A DNA stretch of 64,000 nucleotides, taken from assembly GCA_946560065.1 (NCBI GenBank), contig CAMNUE010000005.1:39987-103986 (forward strand), read 5' to 3'. This DNA is from an uncultured bacterium (GTDB lineage: Bacteria; Bacillota_I; Bacilli_A; RF39; UBA660). The translations under genes and the position numbers were made by a program. The notes beneath the pieces are model-generated. The model searched no databases, was not told the DNA's origin, and saw nothing but the letters and a program-made list of their open reading frames with translations. Numbering within the stretch: the first letter of the stretch is position 1; each line of letters starts with the position of its first letter. This document shows positions 43,680 through 52,532 of this stretch, in pieces.

Positions 43680-43865
43680 ATGAAAATATTATATTGTTTT
43701 TTTAAAAGAGTAGTTATTTCATCTTTTATACTATATGGCTATAACCTTATAGCTGTTAATTTTAATTTACTTTTGCCTTTTAATGTTGTTACAGTTTCGA
43801 CTATTACTTTTTTAGGTTCGAGTGGATTGTTTGGCTTAGTTTTATTTAAGTATATATTTTTGTGA
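43680..43865 (+). CDS. BofA-family small membrane protein
   Basis: A 61-residue protein with two hydrophobic stretches. The C-terminal half LLLPFNVVTVSTITFLGSSG continues into LFGLVLFKYIFL, which matches the BofA pattern P-(F/Y)-N-(V/L)-V-T...LG..G(L/I)...L..K.(I/F)(I/L). BofA inhibits the pro-sigma-K protease SpoIVFB in sporulating Bacillus. The location directly after recR is exactly that of bofA in Bacillus (recR-yaaL-bofA). It is shorter than the ~87-residue Bacillus protein, lacking the first membrane segment. AAAGGAGA ribosome site. No other sporulation gene lies in the window. Confidence 0.72.
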   Translation: MKILYCFFKRVVISSFILYGYNLIAVNFNLLLPFNVVTVSTITFLGSSGLFGLVLFKYIFL

Positions 43866-43872
43866 GGTATTT

Positions 43873-44739
43873 ATGGGAGAGGTTTCAGTAGTTAAAAATA
43901 AATTTATTAAATATATTGATAAATTAATTGAGAATAAAAGAATTTCTCATGCTTATTTGATAGAAGTTGATAATTATGAAACTGATTATGAATACATTTT
44001 TGATTTTATTAAGATGATATTATGTGACTGTTCTTTTCAAAAAATTAAGAACTCAGATAATAAAACTATTAATTTAATTGATAATAATAATTATCCTGAC
44101 ATAAAAGTGATTGAACCTGATGGAATTTGGATAAAGAAGAGTCAGTTGTTAGAGTTGCAAAAAGAGTACAATAATAAATCTTTGTTTGGTAAAAAAAGAA
44201 TTTATGTTATAAAAAATGCTGAGAAGTTAAATTCATCTTCTGCTAATACTATGCTTAAATTTTTAGAGGAACCGGAAGAAGATATAATTGCTTTATTAAT
44301 AACAGATAATAGGTATCATGTAATAGATACAATTTTATCAAGATGTCAGATTTTGACATTAAAAGAGGATAATTATTCTTTTGAAAATAATGATGAATTA
44401 TTAGATTTACTTGAGTGTGTTTTAAATCCAAATAGTTTTTTTCTTCAGTATAATTTTCTGATTAATGGAGAAATTACTGATAAAAATATATTTAAAGATA
44501 GATTATCTAATGTAGAAAATATTATGATTAATTATTTGAATTATAAGTATTCTTCTGATTGTTCTGACGTTTTGAAAGATGATTTTTTTGAATTATTAAA
44601 GAAATATGATGATAATAAGCTGATTAAATGTATTTCTGTTATAGAGGAAGAAATTCCCAAATTAGAATTTAATGTTAATTATAAGCTTTGGTTAGATTCT
44701 TTATTTTCTAAGTTGATTGGTGGTAGTATAAATGATTGA
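43873..44739 (+). CDS. holB: DNA polymerase III subunit delta' (HolB)
   Basis: Clamp-loader subunit, 288 residues, AAA+ without a functional P-loop. Family features: DKLIENKRISHAYLIE, IYVIKNAEKLNSSSANTMLKFLEEPEED and DTILSRCQIL (the SRC sensor motif). The C-terminal third is divergent. Follows the bofA-like gene by seven bases and overlaps ricT by eight. Confidence 0.92.
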   Translation: MGEVSVVKNKFIKYIDKLIENKRISHAYLIEVDNYETDYEYIFDFIKMILCDCSFQKIKNSDNKTINLIDNNNYPDIKVIEPDGIWIKKSQLLELQKEYNNKSLFGKKRIYVIKNAEKLNSSSANTMLKFLEEPEEDIIALLITDNRYHVIDTILSRCQILTLKEDNYSFENNDELLDLLECVLNPNSFFLQYNFLINGEITDKNIFKDRLSNVENIMINYLNYKYSSDCSDVLKDDFFELLKKYDDNKLIKCISVIEEEIPKLEFNVNYKLWLDSLFSKLIGGSIND

Positions 44740-45532
44740 TGTCGTTGTTGTTATTGTGGAACAGACTAAAAATATATATTATTTGTCTCCTAATTCTATT
44801 AATGTTAAGGTTGGAGATTACGTTGTTTTTGAAGTTGACAATAGTTCTATTCTTGGTAGAGTGTGTAAGGGCGGTTATGCTGAAAAGTCTGATAATTTGG
44901 TGTTACCTTTGTCAAAAGTTCTTCGTATTGCGACTTCAGATGATTTAAAAAAAGAAGAATCAAATAGGAGTATAGCTGAAAGGGCTCTTAAGGATGCTAA
45001 AAAGCTTAGTAGTGAATTGAATCTTAATATGAATTTTATTGATTCATACTTTTATTTAGATAATTCTCAACTTATTTTTTTCTTTTTATCAGAAACAAGA
45101 GTTGATTTTAGAGATTTAGTAAAGAAACTTGCACAGAAATATAAAACCAGAATTGAATTAAGACAAATTGGTGTTAGAGATAAAGCTAAGAAAGTAGGCG
45201 GTTTGGGTCCTTGTGGATTATTCTTATGCTGTAATTCTTTTCTTACGGATTTTAATAGTGTATCTATAAATATGGCAAAAAATCAGATGCTTGCTTTGAA
45301 TCCATCGAAGATTAATGGGATTTGTGGTAGATTACTTTGTTGTTTAGGGTATGAGAATGACACTTATTCTGATTTGAAAAAAGGATTACCTAAGGTTGGA
45401 CTTGTTACTGATACACCTCAAGGTATGGGTAAGGTTGTATCTGTAGATATTTTTAAAAGAACATATTCAGTGGATTTAAAAGAAAAGGGAATTATTACTT
45501 TCTCTGTTGGAGATAATAATGGAGATGCTTAA
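44732..45532 (+). CDS. ricT: PSP1-domain protein RicT (YaaT)
   Basis: 266 residues. PSP1 domain with the conserved cysteine pattern GLGPCGLFLCCNSFLTDF and GICGRLLCCLGYENDTY; in Bacillus RicT, with RicA and RicF, binds iron-sulfur clusters and controls RNase Y cleavage, biofilm, sporulation and competence. The order holB-ricT matches Bacillus holB-yaaT, but the next gene there, yabA, is missing here. Confidence 0.94.
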   Translation: MIDVVVVIVEQTKNIYYLSPNSINVKVGDYVVFEVDNSSILGRVCKGGYAEKSDNLVLPLSKVLRIATSDDLKKEESNRSIAERALKDAKKLSSELNLNMNFIDSYFYLDNSQLIFFFLSETRVDFRDLVKKLAQKYKTRIELRQIGVRDKAKKVGGLGPCGLFLCCNSFLTDFNSVSINMAKNQMLALNPSKINGICGRLLCCLGYENDTYSDLKKGLPKVGLVTDTPQGMGKVVSVDIFKRTYSVDLKEKGIITFSVGDNNGDA

Positions 45533-46247
45533 TGATATCCTTGGTTATAAAGATTTAAAAATTTATCAAAATGATGAATTTTTTGCTTTTTCACTGGATA
45601 GTATTGTTTTAGCTAATTATTGTACTATAAGATATAGAGATAAAAAGATTGTTGACTTTTGTTCTGGAAATGCTGTTGTTTCTATGATTATTTCTAAACG
45701 TACTTCTAGTAATATTGATGGAGTAGAAATTCAAGAGAAAGTATATGATTTGGCTGTTAAGTCGATTGAGTGTAATAAGTTGAGTGATAGAATTAGAATG
45801 TTTAATGAAGATATTAAGGATTTTTCTAATAGAAATTTGAATTCTTATGATTTGGTAGTCTGTAATCCACCATATTTTAAGATTGAAAGTGGTAATAAAA
45901 AGAATATTTCTCCTGAAAAGTTAATTGCAAGACATGAGATTATGATTAATCTAAATGAAGTATGTAGCTGTGCTAAAAAGGTTTTAAAAGATAATGGGTG
46001 TTTGACAATGGTTCATAGAAGTGATAGATTAATGGAGATTTTGACTGAATTTAGGAAAAATAATATTGAACCAAAACGAATAAAGTTTGTTTATGAGACT
46101 GTTGATAAAGCCTCTACGTTGGTTTTAATTGAGGGTCAAAAGAATGGAAAAGTTGGTTTAATAATAGAAAAGCCACTTATTTTATATAATGAAGATGGTT
46201 CATATACTTCAGAATATGCTTGTCTTCAGAAGGAGGTTAGAGTGTGA
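45519..46247 (+). CDS. tRNA1(Val) A37 N6-methyltransferase-like (YabB/TrmN6)
   Basis: A ~242-residue N6-adenine methyltransferase, YabB/TrmN6 type. SAM site IVDFCSGNAVVSMII and catalytic NPPYF motif (VVCNPPYFKIESGNKKN). ATG 45519 is chosen because GGAG lies six bases upstream; it overlaps the ricT end. The position before rsmI is that of yabB in Bacillus; the GIY-YIG gene yazA between them is absent. Confidence 0.9.
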   Translation: MEMLNDILGYKDLKIYQNDEFFAFSLDSIVLANYCTIRYRDKKIVDFCSGNAVVSMIISKRTSSNIDGVEIQEKVYDLAVKSIECNKLSDRIRMFNEDIKDFSNRNLNSYDLVVCNPPYFKIESGNKKNISPEKLIARHEIMINLNEVCSCAKKVLKDNGCLTMVHRSDRLMEILTEFRKNNIEPKRIKFVYETVDKASTLVLIEGQKNGKVGLIIEKPLILYNEDGSYTSEYACLQKEVRV

Positions 46248-47089
46248 TTCAAAAAAGTTATGATGATAGTCCTAGTTTATATTTAATTCCAACTCCTATC
46301 GGTAATTTGGATGATATCACAGTTAGGGCATTAAATACACTAAAAACAGTTGATGTTGTTTTGTGTGAAGATACCAGGGATACGGGAATACTTCTTAAGA
46401 ATTATGAAATAAAAAAGAAGCTTGTTAGTTGTCATGAATATAATGAAAACAAGATGATTGATGTGGTCGTTTCAATGTTAAGAGATGGGTTAAATATTGG
46501 ACTTGTTACAGATCAAGGTACTCCTGTTATTAGTGATCCAGGCTATGTAGTTGCTGCTGGTGTAATAGAAGCTGGTTTTAATGTTATTAGTTTACCAGGT
46601 GCAACAGCATTTGTTCCTGCACTTACTATGTCTGGAATTGAACCATCTCCATTTTTGTTTTATGGTTTTTTAAATTCTAAAAGTGGTAAACAGATAACTG
46701 AATTAAAGTCTCTAAAAGATTATAAATCTACAATGATTTTTTATGAATCAGTTCATCGTATGAAAGAAACTTTAGAAAATATGCTTAATGTATTTGGGGA
46801 TAGGAGCATTGCTGTTGCTCGTGAGTTGTCAAAAATACATGAAGAAATTTCTAGAGGGAAAATATCAGAAATACTTCCTTTAGTAGATGATATGAAGGGT
46901 GAATTTGTAATTGTTGTTGAAGGTAATAAAGAAATGATTGATTATAGTAATTTAGATGTTGTTGAGCATGTAAAAATTTATTTAGATGATGGTTTAACTG
47001 AGAAAGAAGCAATCAAGGTAGTAGCTAAGGAAAGAAATGTTGCTAAATCAATTATTTATAAGGAATATCATGATAGGAAGGGATTATAA
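46244..47089 (+). CDS. rsmI: 16S rRNA 2'-O-ribose C1402 methyltransferase
   Basis: Tetrapyrrole-methylase-fold enzyme methylating C1402. 281 residues: LIPTPIGNLDDITVRALN, VLCEDTRDTG, TDQGTPVISDPGY and VPALTMSGIEPSPFLFYGFL are all family hallmarks. Starts within the last codons of trmN6 (4-base overlap) and its stop overlaps the pth ATG by one base. Confidence 0.97.
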   Translation: MIQKSYDDSPSLYLIPTPIGNLDDITVRALNTLKTVDVVLCEDTRDTGILLKNYEIKKKLVSCHEYNENKMIDVVVSMLRDGLNIGLVTDQGTPVISDPGYVVAAGVIEAGFNVISLPGATAFVPALTMSGIEPSPFLFYGFLNSKSGKQITELKSLKDYKSTMIFYESVHRMKETLENMLNVFGDRSIAVARELSKIHEEISRGKISEILPLVDDMKGEFVIVVEGNKEMIDYSNLDVVEHVKIYLDDGLTEKEAIKVVAKERNVAKSIIYKEYHDRKGL

Positions 47090-47658
47090 TGAAATTAATT
47101 GTTGGATTAGGAAATCCAGGAAAAGAGTACAATAATACTAGACATAATATTGGATTTCAGTTTATTGATGGTTATTTAGAAAATAAAAGTGTTACTGATT
47201 CTTGGTCAAACAAATTTAATGGTTTGTATCTGCAGACTTTTTTGAATGGAGAAAAGGTTATTTTTTTAAAACCTCAATCTTATATGAATTTAAGTGGTGG
47301 TGTTGTTAAAAGATATGTTGACTATTTTAATATAGATCTTGATGATATTTTAGTTGTATCTGATGATTTAGATTTATCTATAGGTAATTTTAAACTTAGG
47401 GCAAAAGGATCTAGTGGAGGGCATAATGGTCTTAAGGATATTGAAAGAAATCTTTCTTCTTCAGAGTATAAAAGATTAAAGATTGGTATATCTAATGATA
47501 AAAGTATTGATTGTCGTGATTATGTTTTAGGAAATATTTCTTCTAATGATAGAAAATTGTATAATGGGTTATTTAAAGAGCTCTATAATTTATTAGATGA
47601 TTATTTTCAGTTACCTTTTTCTGATTTAATGAATAAGTATAATCGTAAGAATAGGTGA
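47089..47658 (+). CDS. pth: Peptidyl-tRNA hydrolase
   Basis: Releases tRNA from stalled peptidyl-tRNA. 189 residues: LIVGLGNPGKEYNNTRHNIG with the catalytic His of RHN, KPQSYMNLSGG, VSDDLDLSIG and SSGGHNGLKDIERNL are diagnostic. Lies directly before mfd, the conserved pth-mfd pair. Confidence 0.98.
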   Translation: MKLIVGLGNPGKEYNNTRHNIGFQFIDGYLENKSVTDSWSNKFNGLYLQTFLNGEKVIFLKPQSYMNLSGGVVKRYVDYFNIDLDDILVVSDDLDLSIGNFKLRAKGSSGGHNGLKDIERNLSSSEYKRLKIGISNDKSIDCRDYVLGNISSNDRKLYNGLFKELYNLLDDYFQLPFSDLMNKYNRKNR

Positions 47659-47663
47659 TTTAT

Positions 47664-50600
47664 ATGAATTTTTTTGATAATTTAATTGATGTAGAAATAA
47701 AAAAGAACATGGGTATATATAATCTTACCGATGAGTTTTTTTGTGTATTTTCTAATTATTTATTTAATAAAGATAATAAGAATATTTTAATTGTGGTTAA
47801 TAGTTTGTTTGAAGCTAATAATTTATATAGTTCTTTATCTAATTACAATGAAAATGTTTATTTATTTCCAATGGATGACTTTTTGACTAGTGAGGCAATA
47901 GCTGCTTCTCCTGACTTGAAGATTAGTCGATTAGAGACTTTGAATCAGATAATTAGTGGTAAAAAGTGTATTGTCATTACTAATTTAATGGGCTATTTAA
48001 GATTTTTGCCTAAAAGAGATGTTTATGAGCAATTGACATTAAGGCTAAAAGTAGGTGATGTTATTGAACCTAGCTTTTTAGTTGAGAAGTTAATTGCATG
48101 TGGGTATAATCGAGATACTTTAGTTAATAAAACTGGTGAATTTGGTGCAAGAGGATTTGTCATAGATGTTTTTCCTATTGATGAAGATGAACCTGTTCGT
48201 ATTGAATTTTTTGATGATGAGATAGAATCTATCAGGTATTTTGATAGTCAGAATCAGAAATCTATTTCTAAAATTGATGAGATAATTATTAAACCTTATT
48301 TTGAATTTTTGACTACAAATAATGTTTCTGAGGAGCATTTTGGAAAACAGAAATTTTTACAATTATATGAGGATATGGCTAATATTAGCTCTTACTTAGG
48401 AGATTCTTTTACACTTTTTAAAGATTATGATCAATTAAAATTAAGCTATGTTAATCTTATGGAAGAAGTTGTAACTTTTAGGGAAGAGAAAGATATCGAC
48501 TTTAAGTATGAATATATGCATTCTTTTAAGGATTTAGTTGTTTCTTTTCCAATTTATTATTCATCTCTTTCTAATGTTTTGACTGGGGATTATGTGTCAA
48601 ATGCTATTAGTTTTGCTGTTAAAACAATTAATAATTTTAATGAAGATTCAGATAGTATTAATAGATTTATAAATGATTCTATTCATAATAATAAAACGGT
48701 GCTTATTTGTTTAAAGGAATTTCAGATTAGAAGTATTTTAAAATATTTAAATATGAGTATAGTTGAAACTGATTTTACTAATATTTCTCTTGGAAAGGTA
48801 AATATTGTTAGACAGGAATTAAATCGTGGTTTTATTTATAAAGATTTTGTTGTGTTAACGGCAGCTGAATTGTTTAAAAAGAATGAAAAGAAGAAGAAAT
48901 ATAATACTAAGTTTAAGTATTCTACAGCGATACGTGATGTGAACAAGTTAGAAATAGGTGATTATGTTGTTCATAATATTCATGGTATTGGTGTTTATAA
49001 TGGTATAAAGACTTTGAGTCTTTCTGGCATTTCTAAGGATTATTTAGAAGTTTTATATCAAGGTACTGATAAGATGTATATTCCAGTAGAAAAGATTGAT
49101 TTACTTAGTAAATATTCAGGTCGAGAAGGTGTTTCTCCAAGAGTTAATAAGCTTGGTGGTACTGAGTGGCAGAAAACTAAAGCTAGAGTAAAATCTAAGG
49201 TTATAGATATGGCCAATCAGTTACTTAAATTATATTCTGAAAGAGAGATGAAGAAAGGCTTTGCTTTTTCTCCTGATTGTGATATGTCTAAAGATTTTGA
49301 AAGTGATTTTCCTTATGATTTGACTGTTGATCAGAAAAATGCGATTATGCAGATTAAACAGGATATGGAGTCTACTGCTCCTATGGATAGATTATTATGT
49401 GGAGATGTTGGTTTTGGAAAGACTGAGGTAGCTTTTGTTGCTGCTTTTAAGGCGGTACTTGATTCAAAGCAAGTGTTATTCTTATGTCCGACTACAATTC
49501 TTTCTAATCAGCATTATGAGAATGCGAAAGAGAGATTTAAGAATTTTCCCGTATCTATTGCGTTATTAAATAGGTTTTCGACTCCTAAGGAAGTTACTAA
49601 AACGCTACAAGGACTTAAAGATGGTGTGATTGATATTGTTTTTGGTACGCATAGGTTACTTAGTGATGATGTTAAACCAAAAGATTTGGGATTATTAATA
49701 ATTGATGAGGAGCAAAGGTTTGGGGTTGCACATAAGGAAAAAATTAAACAGTATAAGGCAAATGTTGATGTATTGACACTTACTGCAACTCCTATTCCTA
49801 GGACTTTACAAATGTCTCTTGTTGGTATTAGAAGTTTATCTTTAATTGAGACTCCACCAGTTAATAGATACCCAGTACAAACTTATGTTGTTGAAGAAAA
49901 TAAACAAATTTTAAAGGATGCAATTTACAAAGAATTATCTCGTAATGGGCAAGTGTTTATTTTATACAATCGTGTTCAATCAATTGATGAATTTTCTTTA
50001 AGGATTCAAAATATTGCTCCTGATGCAAGAATTGCGATTGCTCATGGTCAGATGAATAAAGATGAATTAGAAAATACGATTTATAAGTTTATTAATTATG
50101 AGTTTGATATTTTAATTTGTACAACGATAATTGAGACTGGAATTGATATCCCTAATGTTAATACATTGATTATAATTGATGCTGATAGGTTTGGGCTTAG
50201 TCAGTTGTATCAGATTAGGGGTAGAGTTGGAAGAAGTGATAAGTTTGCTTATGCCTATTTAATGTATCAACCTTTTAAATCTCTTACTGAGACTGCTGTT
50301 AAAAGACTTAATGTTATAAAAGAGTTTACTGAGTTAGGAAGTGGCTTTTCAATTGCAACAAGAGATTTGTCGATTAGAGGAGCAGGAGATATTTTAGGTA
50401 GTGAGCAGGCTGGTTTTATTGATAGTGTAGGAATTGATTTATATTTGAAAATGCTTAATGATGAGGTGGAAAGAAGAAAGGCTAATCATATAGATGAGGA
50501 AGAAGAAGTGGATTCTACTAAGCCTTTGATAAGTGTTGCAACGCATATTGATGATAAGTATGTTGTTGAAGATGATTTGAAGATTGAAATTCATCGGAAA

Positions 50601-50981
50601 ATTAATTCTATTAATAATGAAGAAACATTTAATAGTGTTAAGGTTGAACTTGAAGATAGATTTGGTAGATTAAGCGAAGACTTAGTTATTTATATGTATG
50701 AGGAATGGTTTGAGAAGCTTGCGAAGAAGATTGGTTTGAGTCGTGTAAATCAGACTAAGAATTCAATTGAGTTGGTTTTTCCTGCAGAAGCTGTTAGTAA
50801 GATGGATACTGAGGAAATTTTTATGGATGCTTTCTATATAACTAATATGTTTAGATTTATTAGTAGGGGGAGTAATCTAGTTATTGTTTTAGATATTATT
50901 AAATTAGAGAAACATCCAGTTTATTATTTAGTTGAATTATTGAATAAAATTTTGGAAAAGTATGGTAATTCTATTGACTAA
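47664..50981 (+). CDS. mfd: Transcription-repair coupling factor Mfd
   Basis: DNA translocase that removes RNA polymerase stalled at lesions and recruits UvrABC. ~1105 residues. UvrB-like N-terminal domains, RNA-polymerase interaction domain (LEIGDYVVHNIHGIGVYNG), helicase motor with Walker A CGDVGFGKTEVAFVAA, DEEQRFGVAHKEK and TATPIPRTLQMSL, then the TRG region SIRGAGDILGSEQAGFI and a C-terminal D7 domain. ATG 47664 is chosen because AGGTGA precedes it. Confidence 0.98.
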   Translation: MNFFDNLIDVEIKKNMGIYNLTDEFFCVFSNYLFNKDNKNILIVVNSLFEANNLYSSLSNYNENVYLFPMDDFLTSEAIAASPDLKISRLETLNQIISGKKCIVITNLMGYLRFLPKRDVYEQLTLRLKVGDVIEPSFLVEKLIACGYNRDTLVNKTGEFGARGFVIDVFPIDEDEPVRIEFFDDEIESIRYFDSQNQKSISKIDEIIIKPYFEFLTTNNVSEEHFGKQKFLQLYEDMANISSYLGDSFTLFKDYDQLKLSYVNLMEEVVTFREEKDIDFKYEYMHSFKDLVVSFPIYYSSLSNVLTGDYVSNAISFAVKTINNFNEDSDSINRFINDSIHNNKTVLICLKEFQIRSILKYLNMSIVETDFTNISLGKVNIVRQELNRGFIYKDFVVLTAAELFKKNEKKKKYNTKFKYSTAIRDVNKLEIGDYVVHNIHGIGVYNGIKTLSLSGISKDYLEVLYQGTDKMYIPVEKIDLLSKYSGREGVSPRVNKLGGTEWQKTKARVKSKVIDMANQLLKLYSEREMKKGFAFSPDCDMSKDFESDFPYDLTVDQKNAIMQIKQDMESTAPMDRLLCGDVGFGKTEVAFVAAFKAVLDSKQVLFLCPTTILSNQHYENAKERFKNFPVSIALLNRFSTPKEVTKTLQGLKDGVIDIVFGTHRLLSDDVKPKDLGLLIIDEEQRFGVAHKEKIKQYKANVDVLTLTATPIPRTLQMSLVGIRSLSLIETPPVNRYPVQTYVVEENKQILKDAIYKELSRNGQVFILYNRVQSIDEFSLRIQNIAPDARIAIAHGQMNKDELENTIYKFINYEFDILICTTIIETGIDIPNVNTLIIIDADRFGLSQLYQIRGRVGRSDKFAYAYLMYQPFKSLTETAVKRLNVIKEFTELGSGFSIATRDLSIRGAGDILGSEQAGFIDSVGIDLYLKMLNDEVERRKANHIDEEEEVDSTKPLISVATHIDDKYVVEDDLKIEIHRKINSINNEETFNSVKVELEDRFGRLSEDLVIYMYEEWFEKLAKKIGLSRVNQTKNSIELVFPAEAVSKMDTEEIFMDAFYITNMFRFISRGSNLVIVLDIIKLEKHPVYYLVELLNKILEKYGNSID

Positions 50982-51024
50982 TATTTTTCAAATTGTTAAA
51001 TTTAATATACTGGGAGTGTAATTA

Positions 51025-51693
51025 ATGGAAGATGAAACAATAAAAAAAATAAAAGAACAGCATATTGATAATTATCGTAATGCTATTTTAGAGAATATTA
51101 AGAATAATACTAATGTGCTTGTAGATGAAGATATTATGTCTTTGACTAGAAAGCCACCACTTGATTCAATGGATTTAATTAAGGGAAAATTTTTGGATTT
51201 GGCTAAGAAAAATAAAATTATTTTAGATACTGGTGAACTTGATAAGATATTAGATGATTATCGGAAACTGGTTAATAAGTGTTTGGATAAAATAAAAGAT
51301 ATTCGCTTAAAAGAGTTATCTGATAAAGTTATTAAGACTAAATTTGAAAAAACTAATGATACTATTAAGATTAATAAGAAAGATTTTACTAATGTTAATA
51401 AGCAAATTAAGAAGTTGATTAAGGAACAACTTAGTGAGTCTTTTGAGAAGAAGATTGTTAAGAATATTGAACGTATTTTTGTGAAAGATACTTCTAATGA
51501 AGTAAAAGCTAAAATTATTTCTGAGATTACTAAATATGTTAATGGTAGTTATCAAAAGCAATTGCTTGAAAATGTTGATATTAAAATTTTGGTTAAAGAT
51601 ACTACTTTGATTAATGGTACTAAGGAGCAAGCTGAGAGGTATTTGTTTACTCTTAATAATTCAAGACTTTTGAATGATAATTTAGGTGACTAG
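51025..51693 (+). CDS. Lysine-rich helical protein of unknown function
   Basis: A 222-residue hydrophilic protein, predicted mainly alpha-helical with coiled-coil-like Lys/Ile/Glu spacing, no membrane segment, no Cys pattern and no catalytic motif that I recognise. Strong GGGAGTG ribosome site. The N-terminal half carries SLTRKPPLDSMDLIKGKFLDL, and the second half a KNIERIFVKDTSNEVKAKI segment. It lies 44 bases after mfd and 24 bases before a GNAT gene, so it could be co-transcribed with them. Not present at this place in Bacillus, where spoVT follows mfd. Confidence 0.7.
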   Translation: MEDETIKKIKEQHIDNYRNAILENIKNNTNVLVDEDIMSLTRKPPLDSMDLIKGKFLDLAKKNKIILDTGELDKILDDYRKLVNKCLDKIKDIRLKELSDKVIKTKFEKTNDTIKINKKDFTNVNKQIKKLIKEQLSESFEKKIVKNIERIFVKDTSNEVKAKIISEITKYVNGSYQKQLLENVDIKILVKDTTLINGTKEQAERYLFTLNNSRLLNDNLGD

Positions 51694-51716
51694 ATGAATA
51701 TTTACAGGAGGTTTAT

Positions 51717-52184
51717 ATGGATATTTATTTAGATAAGGTTGGTAATGAAGATAGAGAGGTTCTTTATAGATTATTACAGTATTCTTTGTTTGAAGAAAGT
51801 GAAAATGATTTAAATGAAATGAATGCTGAAGCTATATTTGAGTATAAGTATTTTGATAGATATTTTACTGATGATGATAGAGACGCTTATTTTATAAGAG
51901 AAACAGCATCGAATAAGTTATTGGGCTTTGCAATGGTTAATACTTATATGCAGATTTATGATAATGGTCATAGTATTGCGGAGTATATGGTGATTCCAAA
52001 GTATAGAAGAAATCGTATTGGTAAAACAGTAGCTATGGAATTATTTAACAGATATCGAGGTAATTGGGAAGTTAAACCATCATTTAATAGCAAGAAGGCT
52101 TATTTATTCTGGGAGGATGTAGTTCAAGAATATACTGATAATAATTATGATTTCAAAAATGGAATTTTTATATTTACTAATTAG
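51717..52184 (+). CDS. GNAT-family acetyltransferase
   Basis: A 155-residue protein with the GNAT fold: MDIYLDKVGNEDREVLYRLL at the N-terminus and the acetyl-CoA motif A in AEYMVIPKYRRNRIGKTVAMELFNRYRG (V-x-P-x-x-(R/Q)-x-x-x-(G/R)-(I/G)-G pattern), then YLFWEDVVQEYT. The substrate is unknown. AGGAGG ribosome site. Second gene of a possible two-gene unit with the unknown protein upstream. Confidence 0.85.
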   Translation: MDIYLDKVGNEDREVLYRLLQYSLFEESENDLNEMNAEAIFEYKYFDRYFTDDDRDAYFIRETASNKLLGFAMVNTYMQIYDNGHSIAEYMVIPKYRRNRIGKTVAMELFNRYRGNWEVKPSFNSKKAYLFWEDVVQEYTDNNYDFKNGIFIFTN

Positions 52185-52246
52185 TTTAATAGTTATTTGA
52201 AAAAATATTTTTAATTTTATTTAATTTAATTTAGTTTTTATAGTTG

Positions 52247-52275
52247 TTGATTTAGAAAAATCTTTATGTTATACT
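52247..52275 (+). promoter_or_regulatory. Promoter of the metG T-box leader
   Basis: TTGATT (52247-52252), 17 bases, TATACT (52270-52275), just before the leader RNA. Confidence 0.75.
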
Positions 52276-52279
52276 ATGA

Positions 52280-52512
52280 ACGTATTTTAAATGTTTTGAT
52301 GAAGAGCTTTAGTACTTTAAAAATTTATATTAGAGAACTCGGTTGGTGGAAAAGAGAATAAATTTTGTATTAAAGTATGGCTTCTGAACTACTATATCGA
52401 TATGTAGGTATAGTCGCTGATAGGCGTTATCTATTTAAGTGTATAATAAATAATTATTATAAAGTAAGGTGGTACCGCGAGTAATTCGTCCTTATATTTA
52501 TAATAATTTTTT
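52280..52512 (+). promoter_or_regulatory. T-box riboswitch controlling metG
   Basis: Stem I is built from CTTTAA/TTAAAG (52313-52320 with 52370-52375), with a loop-E AGTA on the 5' side and the specifier ATG at 52377-52379, matching Met. The apical loop has GGTTGGTGGAA. The antiterminator carries the T-box AAGGTGGTACCGCGA (52466-52480), whose TGGT pairs with the tRNA acceptor NCCA. The alternative terminator pairs the 52455-52469 region (TTATAAAGTAAGG) with 52490-52507 (CCTTATATTTATAA), followed by a T-run. Uncharged tRNA-Met would favour antitermination and metG expression. Confidence 0.92.
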
Positions 52513-52532
52513 TTTGAAAGGAAGATGATATT

